NCBI GenBank assembly: GCA_017555905.1
Contig: JAFZFP010000003.1
Coordinates: 19,442 to 83,441, forward strand
Source of the DNA: Alistipes sp.
GTDB lineage: Bacteria > Bacteroidota > Bacteroidia > Bacteroidales > Rikenellaceae
Direction: 5' to 3'
Length of the DNA: 64,000 nucleotides
A program made the position numbers and the translations under genes. Positions 36,314 to 45,042 of the stretch are shown here, piece after piece. The stretch's first letter is position 1. The number at the start of each line of letters is the position of its first letter. The notes beneath the pieces are model-generated. The model saw only the letters and a program-made list of their open reading frames with translations, was not told the origin of the DNA and searched no databases.

Positions 36314-36321
36314 TATCTTTG
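36314..36321 (+). promoter_or_regulatory. Promoter -7 box before the propeller gene
   Basis: TATCTTTG matches TAnnTTTG, 57 nt upstream of the ATG at 36378. No well-spaced -33 box is seen, which may mean that an activator is needed. Confidence 0.55.
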
Positions 36322-36377
36322 TATTATTAGAGATGATGGCTCTTTGGTTATTAGAATAATATCTTAACGTGTTATAT

Positions 36378-37355
36378 ATGAGGAATTTATTTTTAGCAAC
36401 AATGTTGCTCCTGCTTGGGGCTGCAGGTGTCAAAGCCCAAGTTGTTGATTACTCGGTGGTCAATGCTCTTGAGGAGCGAGGTATTGACTTTATGCAGATT
36501 ACTCAGCCCAGCGACTATGTCTGTATGCCTATTGTTCAGCGTCAGGGTCGTTCAATTAGTTGGCTATCGAATCGCATCCTCGATGTGTCGGTCGATGGCA
36601 AGTATATTGCCTATGTCTCGGCTCGTAATGGCTCAACAAATATATTTATTAAGGAGTTGGGCAAGCAGGGTGGCGCAACGCAGCGCACAAATCGTCAGGC
36701 TATTATCGATTTCTCCTACTCCCCTGATGGCAAGTCTATAGTCTTTTCGGAGAGTCGTGGCGCTTTCAATCAGATATTTATCACGGATGCTACCACAGGT
36801 TATGTATGTCGTCAGATAACGACATCCAATCTCGATTATTCGCCCATTTACACACCCAAGATGGATAAGATTTTGTTTTCGCGAATGGAGAATAACGGCG
36901 TTGCTATATGGGGCTACGATGTAAAGAGCAACTTTCTTTCGAGTTTCTCGTCGGGAATGAACCCTTATCCTATCTCGAACAGCGATATATATTTGTGCGC
37001 GCGTGCGAATAATAGCGGCAAAGGCGAAATCTGGAAGATAAACTATAGTACTGGTGTTGAGGAGTGTATCGTATCTGATCCATCTAAGAGTTTTACGACT
37101 CCTGTTCTTTCACCCGATGGCAAGTGGATTCTTTTTGTTGGCGAGAGCGAGTGTATAGGTGGCGATTTTGTCTATAAGAATACCGATCTATATACTTGTC
37201 GCATCGATGGTACAAACCTGGTGCAACTCACCTACCACGCGGCAGATGATTTAAGCCCTGTGTGGAGTCGCTGTGGTAAGTATATCTATTTTGTTTCACA
37301 GCGAGGAAGTGCCACCGCCACAGCGAACATCTGGCGTATGCCATTTGTCTACTAA
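36378..37355 (+). CDS. Exported TolB-like beta-propeller (PD40 repeat) protein
   Basis: 325 residues. The ATG at 36378 starts a signal peptide (MRNLFLATMLLLLGAAGVKAQ); the longer frame begins with GTG nine bases earlier. Several PD40/WD40-like blades follow, for example SPDGKSIVFSESR, TPKMDKILFSRME, SPDGKWILFVGES and SRCGKYIYFVSQR. TolB-type propellers bind partner proteins in the periplasm. No enzymatic motif is seen. It is followed 51 nt later by an outer-membrane protein gene, so the two may work together. Confidence 0.8.
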   Translation: MRNLFLATMLLLLGAAGVKAQVVDYSVVNALEERGIDFMQITQPSDYVCMPIVQRQGRSISWLSNRILDVSVDGKYIAYVSARNGSTNIFIKELGKQGGATQRTNRQAIIDFSYSPDGKSIVFSESRGAFNQIFITDATTGYVCRQITTSNLDYSPIYTPKMDKILFSRMENNGVAIWGYDVKSNFLSSFSSGMNPYPISNSDIYLCARANNSGKGEIWKINYSTGVEECIVSDPSKSFTTPVLSPDGKWILFVGESECIGGDFVYKNTDLYTCRIDGTNLVQLTYHAADDLSPVWSRCGKYIYFVSQRGSATATANIWRMPFVY

Positions 37356-37406
37356 AGCGCAAATAACACAACAATCAATAAATTAATAACTTAAACAATT
37401 AACATT

Positions 37407-38168
37407 ATGAAGAGACTTTACTATCTTTTGGTCGTGGTCTTTGTTGCTATGGCAACCAATGCCTCTGCGCAGTTTGTTCAGAATACAAACCAGCAGACTA
37501 CTATGAACACAACTAACAACGGTGGTTCTAACTTCTTTGCGCAGATGCCATCGATGGATTATAACCGCTTCTATGTGGGTTATAACCCATTGAAGATCAA
37601 GTGGGAGGACTATCAGAGCCAGAATGAGGAGGATTGTCCGTTTAAGAATGGTGTAACTGTCGGTTATCTCCATGCCAGCAATATCGTTAAAAACGTCCCT
37701 CTCTATTTGGAGTATGGAGCAAACTTTATGTATAGCTTTGGTAAGGAAGAGGAGAAAGAAGATGGCCTAAGATATGCCATTAATGCAAATATGTACTCTC
37801 TTAACGTACCTGTTAGCTTGGCGCTTCGTCTATCGTTCAACAACGATAAGGTGGCTATAACACCCTATTTGGGTCTCAATTTCCGTATTAACGTAGCGGG
37901 TAATATCAAGCATGAGTTGTCGTACGAAGGCGATAACGAGACCGAGACATACAGGTTGTTTGATAGCTCTGATAAAGACAATGCTATGGGCGATTTAGCG
38001 TTCAAGCGTTTCCAGGCAGGCTTTAATTTCGGTGTCGGCTTCACCTTCAACTCAGTATATTTGGGTGTAGGTTATGTTGTTGATTTCTCGAAGATTGCAG
38101 ATTATGATGACGACTATTATGTGGGCAAACTTGGTGTTACAACCATATCTTTGGGTCTCGCATTTTAG
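37407..38168 (+). CDS. Outer-membrane beta-barrel protein
   Basis: 253 residues. Signal peptide (MKRLYYLLVVVFVAMATNASAQ), an Asn/Thr-rich linker, then about eight to ten amphipathic strands (NRFYVGYNPLKIKW, VGYLHASNI, LYLEYGANFMYSF, VPVSLALRLSF, NFGVGFTF, VYLGVGYVVDF) and a terminal Phe (SLGLAF). This is the pattern of small OmpA/OmpX-like barrels. Function unknown. It lies in the block between the two 33-bp repeats. Confidence 0.8.
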   Translation: MKRLYYLLVVVFVAMATNASAQFVQNTNQQTTMNTTNNGGSNFFAQMPSMDYNRFYVGYNPLKIKWEDYQSQNEEDCPFKNGVTVGYLHASNIVKNVPLYLEYGANFMYSFGKEEEKEDGLRYAINANMYSLNVPVSLALRLSFNNDKVAITPYLGLNFRINVAGNIKHELSYEGDNETETYRLFDSSDKDNAMGDLAFKRFQAGFNFGVGFTFNSVYLGVGYVVDFSKIADYDDDYYVGKLGVTTISLGLAF

Positions 38169-38185
38169 TTATGTTTGTTAAATTC

Positions 38186-38224
38186 GATAATGATGCAAGA
38201 AGTGTTACTTTTTGCATCATTATC
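38186..38224 (+). other. Perfect 13-bp inverted repeat before the lipoprotein pair
   Basis: GATAATGATGCAA (38186-38198) and its exact reverse complement (38212-38224) are separated by 13 bases. There is no T-tract downstream, so it may be an mRNA hairpin or a weak terminator of the outer-membrane gene. Confidence 0.6.
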
Positions 38225-38241
38225 TAAATATGTAAACCATT

Positions 38242-39048
38242 ATGAAAAATATAAAAATATTATTGGCTCTATTGTCCATCGTATCGTTGTCGATAGCTTG
38301 TACTACCGACGACAACTCTGGCAGTGGCTCTGGCAGTAGTAGTAAAGCGAGAGTGGTCTCTAAAATCATATTCGAGGGAGACGACTACGTAGAGGAGTAT
38401 GCGTTCAAGTACGATAGTGATGGACGTATAACAAGGGTTACGTGTTCTGATGCTGATTATTACGTTAAATACTACTATAACTATGGCTCCGATAATGAAT
38501 TGGAGATTGTTAGGGAGTATGGTGGAGATACTTATGGTGATGACCATAGCTATACTTCATATGCCTTACTTAATAATAAAGGCTATATGACAAGGATTGA
38601 TGATCTAATGACTCTATCCTATGACTCAAAGGGTTATTTGGTAAGTGCATCGGAATCAGAAGAAGATTGGTTGTGCGAAATATCTTATTTATGGAGTGGT
38701 GGTAATATTGTTGAGACGGAGTATATGTCTGAAGATGAGGGTTATAGCTATTCGCATACTGCTACCTTTGACTACAATTACAAGCCAATGAGTATGGTTA
38801 ATTTGGACCTCAATCTTGTTCTATCATATTGGACCGAGGCTATATTATATGTCCCCTTTTCTTGGGGTGATGGACTTACTGGACGAAAAAGTAAGAACTT
38901 TATGACAGGTTGGACTTTTGAGTCTGATGATTATGAAGAGGAGGCTACCATAAGTTGGAGCTACGATGAGGATGGCTATCCTAAGGAGGCGTTAGTTGAG
39001 TATGATGATGGTTACGAATTTTGTATGACTATCAAGTATAAAAACTAA
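38242..39048 (+). CDS. Lipoprotein with DUF4595-like repeat region, copy 1
   Basis: 268 residues. Lipoprotein signal (VSLSIACTTDD, Cys about residue 20), a Ser/Gly linker, then YD/RHS-like short strands (EYAFKYDSDGRITRVTC, LSYDSKGYLVSA, ISWSYDEDGYPKEAL) that repeat every 40-60 residues. I recognise this as the kind of porin-like fold repeats called DUF4595, found in Bacteroidales surface lipoproteins; this assignment is from memory. Acidic overall. The next gene is a close copy. No function known. Confidence 0.75.
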   Translation: MKNIKILLALLSIVSLSIACTTDDNSGSGSGSSSKARVVSKIIFEGDDYVEEYAFKYDSDGRITRVTCSDADYYVKYYYNYGSDNELEIVREYGGDTYGDDHSYTSYALLNNKGYMTRIDDLMTLSYDSKGYLVSASESEEDWLCEISYLWSGGNIVETEYMSEDEGYSYSHTATFDYNYKPMSMVNLDLNLVLSYWTEAILYVPFSWGDGLTGRKSKNFMTGWTFESDDYEEEATISWSYDEDGYPKEALVEYDDGYEFCMTIKYKN

Positions 39049-39062
39049 TTAGGTAAACCATT

Positions 39063-39854
39063 ATGAAAAATATAAAAATATTATTGGCTCTATTGGCCAT
39101 CGTATCGTTGTCGATAGCTTGTACTACCGACGACAACTCTGGCAGTGGCTCTGGCAGTAGTAAAGCGAGAGTGGTCTCTAAAATCATATTCGAGTATGAC
39201 ATCGGTGTAAGGGAGGTTGCGTTCAAGTACGATAGTGATGGACGTATAACAAGGGTTACGAGAACTCAAACTGAGTCTGAATTTTACGGTGAAAGCTACT
39301 ATAACTATGGCTCCGATAATGAATTGGAGATTGTTGAAGAGTGGGGAAGTGTTTATGGTGATGACAATAGCCGTACTTTAGCCTTACTTAATAATAAAGG
39401 CTATATGACAAGGATTGATGATTCAATGACTCTATCCTATGACTCAAAGGGTTATTTGGTAAGTATATCGGAATCAGATGAAGATTGGTGGGACGAAATC
39501 TCTTATTTATGGAGTGGTGGTAATATTGTTGAGGCGGAGTATATGTCTGAAGAAGATGGTAATAGTATTACCTTTGACTACAATAACAAGCCAATGAGTA
39601 TGGTTAATTTGGACCTCAATCTTGTTTTATCAAATTGGAGGTCCAAGGTTTTATATTTCCCCTATTCTTATGGTGATGGACTTACTGGACGAAAGAGTAA
39701 GAACTTTATGACAGGTTGGACTGTAGAGTGTGATGGTTATGAAGAGGAGACTACCATAAGTTGGAGCTACGATGAGGATGGCTATCCTAAGGAGGCGTTA
39801 GTTGAGTATGAAGATGGTACCGAATTTTGTATGACTATCAAGTATAAAAACTAA
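39063..39854 (+). CDS. Lipoprotein with DUF4595-like repeat region, copy 2
   Basis: 263 residues, a tandem copy of the previous gene. The leader and signal-peptide coding region are almost identical at DNA level (compare 38239-38350 with 39060-39170), as is the C-terminal third; the middle and the loops (GDDYVEEY versus YDIGVREV, EGYSYSHTATF versus DGNSITF) differ. This is a recent duplication with diversification of exposed loops. Possible antigenic or ligand variation. It ends 4 nt before the right copy of the 33-bp repeat. Confidence 0.75.
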   Translation: MKNIKILLALLAIVSLSIACTTDDNSGSGSGSSKARVVSKIIFEYDIGVREVAFKYDSDGRITRVTRTQTESEFYGESYYNYGSDNELEIVEEWGSVYGDDNSRTLALLNNKGYMTRIDDSMTLSYDSKGYLVSISESDEDWWDEISYLWSGGNIVEAEYMSEEDGNSITFDYNNKPMSMVNLDLNLVLSNWRSKVLYFPYSYGDGLTGRKSKNFMTGWTVECDGYEEETTISWSYDEDGYPKEALVEYEDGTEFCMTIKYKN

Positions 39855-39857
39855 TAG

Positions 39858-39890
39858 GGCTTGCTTGACGGCATAAACAAAGTGAAGGGG
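39858..39890 (+). repeat. 33-bp direct repeat, right copy
   Basis: Exact copy of 35580-35612, directly behind the second lipoprotein gene. See the left copy for the comparison of the attached hairpins. Confidence 0.9.
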
Positions 39891-39912
39891 CTATCCTGGT
39901 GGATAGCCCCTT
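39885..39912. terminator. Terminator hairpin at the right repeat
   Basis: A perfect 12-bp stem (39885-39896 with 39901-39912, loop TGGT) lies between the convergent lipoprotein and acyl-CoA dehydrogenase genes. The T-tract is poorer than in the upp copy (TTCTGTTGTT). Confidence 0.75.
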
Positions 39913-39931
39913 CTGTTGTTATTGAGGTTGA

Positions 39932-41644
39932 TTAGTGTCTGAACAACTCTACATCAGAGGTCTCTGAGTCGTTGATATAAGATGCTGCCTCGTTGATCTT
40001 CTTCGTTGCGTACTTGATAAAGATCTTGGTTGGGTTGAGGTAATCCTCCTCCAACTCACCAGCCTGACGAAGCATAATGTGCGACATAATGATATAGCCA
40101 GCGATCTCTACCAAGCGGCGTGCGTGGAAATCTTTGTAGCCTTGAGTCTCCTTATCGAGAGCCTCAACGCGCTCTACTGCAGCCTCATACATCTTGCGCA
40201 ACTCCACCAAACGCTCTGCTAAAGGCTGTGTAGCCTCGGTGCGTGGATTCTCCTCGTAGCGCAAAATCTGCTCGAGGTATGTACCCTTAGTCACGTGGTT
40301 GATAGCGGCAACAACCTGCAACTGTGATGTACCCTCATAGATGTTGAGAATGCGTGCATCACGATAGAGGCGCTCGCAAGCGTAGTCCTTCATATAGCCT
40401 GAACCACCGTGAATCTGGATTGAGTCGTAAGCCACCTCGTTAGCATACTCCGAAGAGAACAACTTAGCCAAAGGTGTGAAACCGTCAGCAAGGCGGTTGT
40501 AGAACTTCATCTCCTGGCGCTCCTCAGCCTCCAATGAACGCTCGTGAGAGATATGTGTAAGTTGCTTGTAGATATCCACAAAACGCGCTGTCTCATAGAG
40601 CATTGCACGTGAAGCGAGGGTCTTAGCCTCCATATTCTTGAGCATCTCGGCTACGGCAGCAAACTTAGCGATAGGCTTACCGAACTGCTCGCGCTCGTTG
40701 GCATACTTCAATGCCTCGCGGTATGCAGCCTCCGAAAGACCTGTAGACTGTGCAGCGATACCAAGACGTGCAGCGTTCATCAACGACATAACGTACTTGA
40801 TAAGACCCATCTTGCGGTCGCCAACCAACACTGCTGGAGCGTTGTTGAATACCAACTCGCAGGTAGGTGAACCCTTGATACCGAGTTTGTTCTCGATACG
40901 GCGTACCTTCACGCCACCGTCGCGCTTATCGTAGATGAGCATAGACAAACCACGAGCATCCTTAGTGCCCTCCTCGGTACGAGCCAATACCAACGAGATG
41001 TCGCCATCACCATTGGTAATGAAGCGCTTACAGCCGTTCAGACGCCATACACCAGCAGCCTCATCCCAAGTAGCCTTGAGCATCACAGCGCCAAGGTCAG
41101 AACCAGCATCTGGCTCAGTGAGGTCCATAGCGCAGGTCTCGCCAGCAGAGACACGTGGGAGGAAGCGAGCCTTAATCTCCTCGGTAGCGAACTCGTTGAT
41201 GGTCTCAGCGCAGTCCTGCAAACCCCAGATATTCTCGAAGCCGGTGTCGGCACGCGCAACCATCTCGTTCGCCATAGCAAAGCAGGTAACAGGCATATTC
41301 AAGCCGTCGAAACGACGTGGGAGGGTCATACCGCCCAAACCAGCCTCGTTCAAAGCCTCCATATTGCGTACTGTGCCTGAGGCATACTCTACGTGGTCGT
41401 TCACCACACGTGGGCCCTCGTGGTCTACACCCTCAGCATTTGGGGCGATGACCTCGGCGCAGATGTCGCCAACGATCTCCAATACTCGCTTGTATGAGTC
41501 GAGAGCATCGTCGGCATCCTGTGGCGCATAGTCGAACTCTGTGGCGTCAGCGAAGTTGCGCTCCTTGAGTTCGATAATTCTCTTCATCAAGGGGTGACCA
41601 AGATGATACTGTAAATCCTTATTATCTAAATAAAAGTTTGCCAT
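39932..41644 (-). CDS. Acyl-CoA dehydrogenase family protein, long form
   Basis: 570 residues, well above the usual 380 because of extra N-terminal helices and a C-terminal helical extension of about 130 residues (from about 435). FAD and acyl-CoA core motifs are clear: CAMDLTEPDAGSDLGAV, GCKRFITNGDGD, QFGKPIAKFAAV and GGSGYMKDYACERLYRDA followed by IYEGTSQLQ, whose Glu is the expected catalytic base. It oxidises acyl-CoA or reduces enoyl-CoA using ETF as partner. The gene is last in an etfB-etfA-acd operon (5 nt after etfA). Substrate chain cannot be read; short, branched or aryl acyl-CoA is plausible. Confidence 0.93.
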   Translation of the reverse strand: MANFYLDNKDLQYHLGHPLMKRIIELKERNFADATEFDYAPQDADDALDSYKRVLEIVGDICAEVIAPNAEGVDHEGPRVVNDHVEYASGTVRNMEALNEAGLGGMTLPRRFDGLNMPVTCFAMANEMVARADTGFENIWGLQDCAETINEFATEEIKARFLPRVSAGETCAMDLTEPDAGSDLGAVMLKATWDEAAGVWRLNGCKRFITNGDGDISLVLARTEEGTKDARGLSMLIYDKRDGGVKVRRIENKLGIKGSPTCELVFNNAPAVLVGDRKMGLIKYVMSLMNAARLGIAAQSTGLSEAAYREALKYANEREQFGKPIAKFAAVAEMLKNMEAKTLASRAMLYETARFVDIYKQLTHISHERSLEAEERQEMKFYNRLADGFTPLAKLFSSEYANEVAYDSIQIHGGSGYMKDYACERLYRDARILNIYEGTSQLQVVAAINHVTKGTYLEQILRYEENPRTEATQPLAERLVELRKMYEAAVERVEALDKETQGYKDFHARRLVEIAGYIIMSHIMLRQAGELEEDYLNPTKIFIKYATKKINEAASYINDSETSDVELFRH

Positions 41645-41649
41645 CGTTC

Positions 41650-42669
41650 CTACTTTGAATTCTGTTTGTAATACTTAATCATCTTAGGGATGACCTCCTC
41701 CACGCTTCCGATAATTGCGTAGTCGGCGATATTGTTGATTGGTGCCTCAGGATCGGTGTTAATTGATACGATCATTGCTGAGCCATCCATACCTGCAGTG
41801 TGCTGAATCTGTCCTGAGATACCGCAAGCGATATACAACTTAGGACGTACGGTGACACCAGTCTGACCAATCTGGCGCTCGTGCTCGGTGAAGCCAGCAT
41901 CTACGGCAGCACGTGAAGCACCTACCTCGCCACCAAGTACTTCTGCCAACTCGTGAACGAGTTTGAAGCCCTCCTTAGAGCCCACACCATAGCCACCAGC
42001 AACGATAACCGATGCACCCTTGATGTTGATCTTGCGCTCCTCGATGTGGCGATCTATAATGCGTACTGCGAGGTCTGCGTCGCTAACCATAGCCTTCCAG
42101 TCTATCTCGCGAATTTCGCCCTTAGCAGGTGTCGCCAAGGCCTCCTTGCGCATAACGCCCTCACGTACTGTGGCCATCTGTGGGCGGCACTCAGGGTTTA
42201 CGATGGTGGCGATGATGTTACCACCAAAGGCTGGACGAATCTGATAGAGAAGGTTGCTGTACTCGGTGCCTGTCTTTGCATCCTTGTGGTCGCCGATAAC
42301 CAACTCTGTACAGTCGGCAGTAAGACCGCTGTGGAGAGCCGATGACACGCGTGGAGCGAAGTCACGACCAACTGGGGTAGCGCCGAAGAGTGCGATCTGT
42401 GGCTTCTCTTGCTTGATAAGGCCCACCATAACTGCTGTATGTGGGAGTGTGCGGAATGGGGCAAATATCTCGTTGTCGGCAACCCATACGGTGTCGGCAC
42501 CATACTTAGCCAACTCAGGAGCCACGCCCTTGATATCCTTGCCAATGACTACTGCCTCGAGCTTTACGCCAAGCGTATTAGCCAACTCGCGACCCTTTGT
42601 AAGAAGTTCCAACGATACGTCGGCAATCTCCTTATCCTCAATCTCGATATATACAAATACGTTATTCAT
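41650..42669 (-). CDS. etfA: Electron transfer flavoprotein subunit alpha
   Basis: 339 residues. The C-terminal FAD-binding domain shows GGYGVGSKEGFKLVHELAEVLG, GQTGVTVRPKLYIACGISG and IQHTAGMDGSAMIVSINTDPEAPI, which are the standard EtfA segments. It forms a heterodimer with EtfB and passes electrons to or from the acyl-CoA dehydrogenase encoded next. The gene starts 15 nt after the etfB stop codon. Confidence 0.95.
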   Translation of the reverse strand: MNNVFVYIEIEDKEIADVSLELLTKGRELANTLGVKLEAVVIGKDIKGVAPELAKYGADTVWVADNEIFAPFRTLPHTAVMVGLIKQEKPQIALFGATPVGRDFAPRVSSALHSGLTADCTELVIGDHKDAKTGTEYSNLLYQIRPAFGGNIIATIVNPECRPQMATVREGVMRKEALATPAKGEIREIDWKAMVSDADLAVRIIDRHIEERKINIKGASVIVAGGYGVGSKEGFKLVHELAEVLGGEVGASRAAVDAGFTEHERQIGQTGVTVRPKLYIACGISGQIQHTAGMDGSAMIVSINTDPEAPINNIADYAIIGSVEEVIPKMIKYYKQNSK

Positions 42670-42684
42670 ACTTCTACTCTTTGA

Positions 42685-43560
42685 TTAACCGAGCGTGTGG
42701 CTCGCAATAAGTTCCTGCATCAATGCCTCGATATCCTTGTCCTCGGCAGTAAGGGTCTTCGACTCCTTAGCCTGCAACACTACATTCTCGATCTTCTTAA
42801 CCTTGGTAGGTGAGCCCGAAAGGCCGAGTTGTGAAGCATCTGGGTTTACGTCTGCTGCGGCGAACTCTACGATGTGGAGGTATGGACGCTCCTCGATGAA
42901 GTTCTTAGCCTTGTCGCTTGCTGTTGCCAACTCAGAGGTTGCCAACGCATACTTATATTTCATCACACGCTTAGCGTTGCGAGGACGGCACTCCTTTGCT
43001 GAAGAGTTCACGGTGATAACTGCTGGGAGTGGGGTAACCACGGTCTCCGAGCCACGCTCCAAGCGGCGCTTGATGGTAGCCTCTCCCTCCTTGATCTCCA
43101 CGAGTTCCTCGGCGTATGTCACCTGTGGGAGGTTGAGTTTCTCAGCCACCTGTGGGCCTACCTGTGCTGTATCGCCATCTATAGCCTGGCGGCCTGCAAC
43201 GATGATGTCGGGGTTGATTTTGCGAAGTGCGCACGAGAGTGCGTACGATGTAGCCAATGTATCAGAGCCAGCAAACTCCTTGCCTGAGAGGAGGTAACCG
43301 CCGTCAGCGCCACGGAACATAGCCTCGCGGATGATATCGGCAGCACGCTGTGGACCCATAGTGAGGACGTGAACGGTTGCAGAGCCGATACGGTCCTTCA
43401 TCTGGAGTGCTAACTCCAAGGCGTTAAGGTCCTCAGGGTTGAAGATTGCAGCCAGAGCAGCACGGTTTACCGTACCCTCTGGAGTCATAGCATCCTTGCC
43501 CACATTGCGAGTGTCGGGCACCTGTTTTGCCATAACTACGATTTTTGTAACTTTTTCCAT
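42685..43560 (-). CDS. etfB: Electron transfer flavoprotein subunit beta
   Basis: 291 residues, first gene of the etfB-etfA-acd operon. Contains the EtfB core: a VKQVPDTRNV-like start (VVMAKQVPDTRNVGKDAM), NPEDLNALELALQM, GRQAIDGDTAQVGPQVAEKL, and a C-terminal extension with LGLSGSPTKVKKIE. Whether this ETF is classical or bifurcating cannot be settled by eye. Confidence 0.95.
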   Translation of the reverse strand: MEKVTKIVVMAKQVPDTRNVGKDAMTPEGTVNRAALAAIFNPEDLNALELALQMKDRIGSATVHVLTMGPQRAADIIREAMFRGADGGYLLSGKEFAGSDTLATSYALSCALRKINPDIIVAGRQAIDGDTAQVGPQVAEKLNLPQVTYAEELVEIKEGEATIKRRLERGSETVVTPLPAVITVNSSAKECRPRNAKRVMKYKYALATSELATASDKAKNFIEERPYLHIVEFAAADVNPDASQLGLSGSPTKVKKIENVVLQAKESKTLTAEDKDIEALMQELIASHTLG

Positions 43561-43660
43561 AACAATATAAATTATGTGTATCTAATTCTAAATTATGTGG
43601 TTTATCCGCCTTTTTGGGGTGTTCGTTTTAACTTTAACCGCTCTAGCGTGTAAAACCTGC

Positions 43661-43693
43661 CAAAGATAGTGAATTTTGACTAAATAGGCACAA
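43661..43693 (-). promoter_or_regulatory. Promoter for the etfB-etfA-acd operon
   Basis: TATCTTTG on the minus strand (43661-43668) with TTG at 43691-43693, spacer 22 nt. The 95-nt leader holds no structure that I recognise, and 43694-43800 is AT-rich without a gene. Confidence 0.6.
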
Positions 43694-43800
43694 TTTTCTG
43701 CTATTATTTTACGCTGAAAATCTTAAATACTTGAAAATCAGTATATATACTAATTGTTCAATTTTTCTGTTTTACATATTCCATATAGTCAATAAATGGT

Positions 43801-44958
43801 CTATTCTGCGATATCGACACCGATGCGTCTGTAGCAGTTTTGGAGGTTGTAGGCGATGAGTTCTCGACGGAATCGTGACGAGAATTTCTTGCCCTCCACT
43901 ATCATCTTTTGGCGTAGTGCCTCGTCGTTGGCTAAGCGGGTGATAGCCTCTGCCCACTCCTCACGATCTTTGGGTTTGAGGTATATCGTTTCGGGGCCTC
44001 CAGCCTCTTCGAGACTCGACCCTTTGGATGCTATGACGGGTACGCCCACGGTGATAGCCTCGACAATCGTCGAAGAGAAACCTTCGTAGAGTGATGGCAT
44101 AAGGTAGGCGATAGCGCTCTTGTATATCGCAGGTAGATCCTCGTCGGCAACACCGTGGAGCATTGTTACACGGTCGCTGAGACCTAACGACTTGATACGG
44201 TGTGATATGTGGTGAGTATTTGATGTGGCACGACCTACGACGACTAACGAAATTTCGGGATCTATCTTTGGGAGTGTCTCTATGAGATGGCCGAGGTTTT
44301 TACGAGGCACGTCAGTTCCCACACAGAGTAGGTATCGCTCAGGAAGTTTATATCGCTCCTTCACCTCTTTGATACGCTCGTCGCTGAGCGGAAGAGAGAA
44401 GTATTGTGGGCAACCACGGTAGATGACATCTATCTTGTCGCTATCGATGTGTAGGTAGCGAATGAGGTCGTGCTTCACCATCTCGCTGATGGCAACGATG
44501 CGGTCGGCACGACGCAGTGATGAGAGTAGTATAGCCCTGCGGTAGAGGTTGTGTATGGGAGAGAAGAAACCTCTTAGACGTAGGAATTCGAGGCTGTGAA
44601 CGGTGACAACACTTCGTATGTTGCGTCGCTCTAAACCAAAGGGTACGAAGCCGTTGAGTGCGTGGAAGAGTTCCACATCGCCACGCTCCAGGTCGCGCCC
44701 TATGCCCCAAATTCTCCAAAGGCCCGATAACTTGCGCCAGAAACTGCCGTCAGGTTCCATCGATTCGACGTTGTGTTTCGAAGCGATACGCTCGTAGTCG
44801 GCGTGTTGCTCGTTGGTTGGTACGTACATCCTAAAGTAGGTGCGTCGAGGGCAGGCGTCTGCCAAAGCGTCGATGGTGAATCGGGCATAACTGCTTAGTG
44901 TGGAGTTACCCGTATTGGCGTTGCTGGCATCGAAACCTATGGTGTTGTTACGTCTCAT
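43801..44958 (-). CDS. Glycosyltransferase family 4-type (GT-B) protein
   Basis: 385 residues with a Rossmann-type N-terminal acceptor domain and a GT1/GT4 C-terminal domain. Diagnostic pieces are KYLLCVGTDVPRKNLGHLIE (here LPERYLLCVGTDVPRKN), MPSLYEGFSSTIVEAITVGVPV (the EX7E pair) and the C-terminal helix region. It transfers a sugar from a nucleotide-sugar donor, probably onto a glycan or lipid at the inner membrane. No other cell-surface glycan genes lie nearby, so its product is unknown. It has its own promoter and a palindromic leader. Confidence 0.9.
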   Translation of the reverse strand: MRRNNTIGFDASNANTGNSTLSSYARFTIDALADACPRRTYFRMYVPTNEQHADYERIASKHNVESMEPDGSFWRKLSGLWRIWGIGRDLERGDVELFHALNGFVPFGLERRNIRSVVTVHSLEFLRLRGFFSPIHNLYRRAILLSSLRRADRIVAISEMVKHDLIRYLHIDSDKIDVIYRGCPQYFSLPLSDERIKEVKERYKLPERYLLCVGTDVPRKNLGHLIETLPKIDPEISLVVVGRATSNTHHISHRIKSLGLSDRVTMLHGVADEDLPAIYKSAIAYLMPSLYEGFSSTIVEAITVGVPVIASKGSSLEEAGGPETIYLKPKDREEWAEAITRLANDEALRQKMIVEGKKFSSRFRRELIAYNLQNCYRRIGVDIAE

Positions 44959-45011
44959 AGTTGCTCTATTTGTTATCGCACGTAGTGTGCGCGTACACGC
45001 GCATTATCTCA

Positions 45012-45042
45012 CAAAGATAATATTTTTTAGTCGGATGACAAA
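45012..45042 (-). promoter_or_regulatory. Promoter for the glycosyltransferase gene
   Basis: Minus-strand TTTG (45039-45042), 19-nt spacer, TATCTTTG (45012-45019). A 7-bp inverted repeat TGCGCGT-AC-ACGCGCA lies at 44988-45003, inside the predicted 5' leader. Confidence 0.75.
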
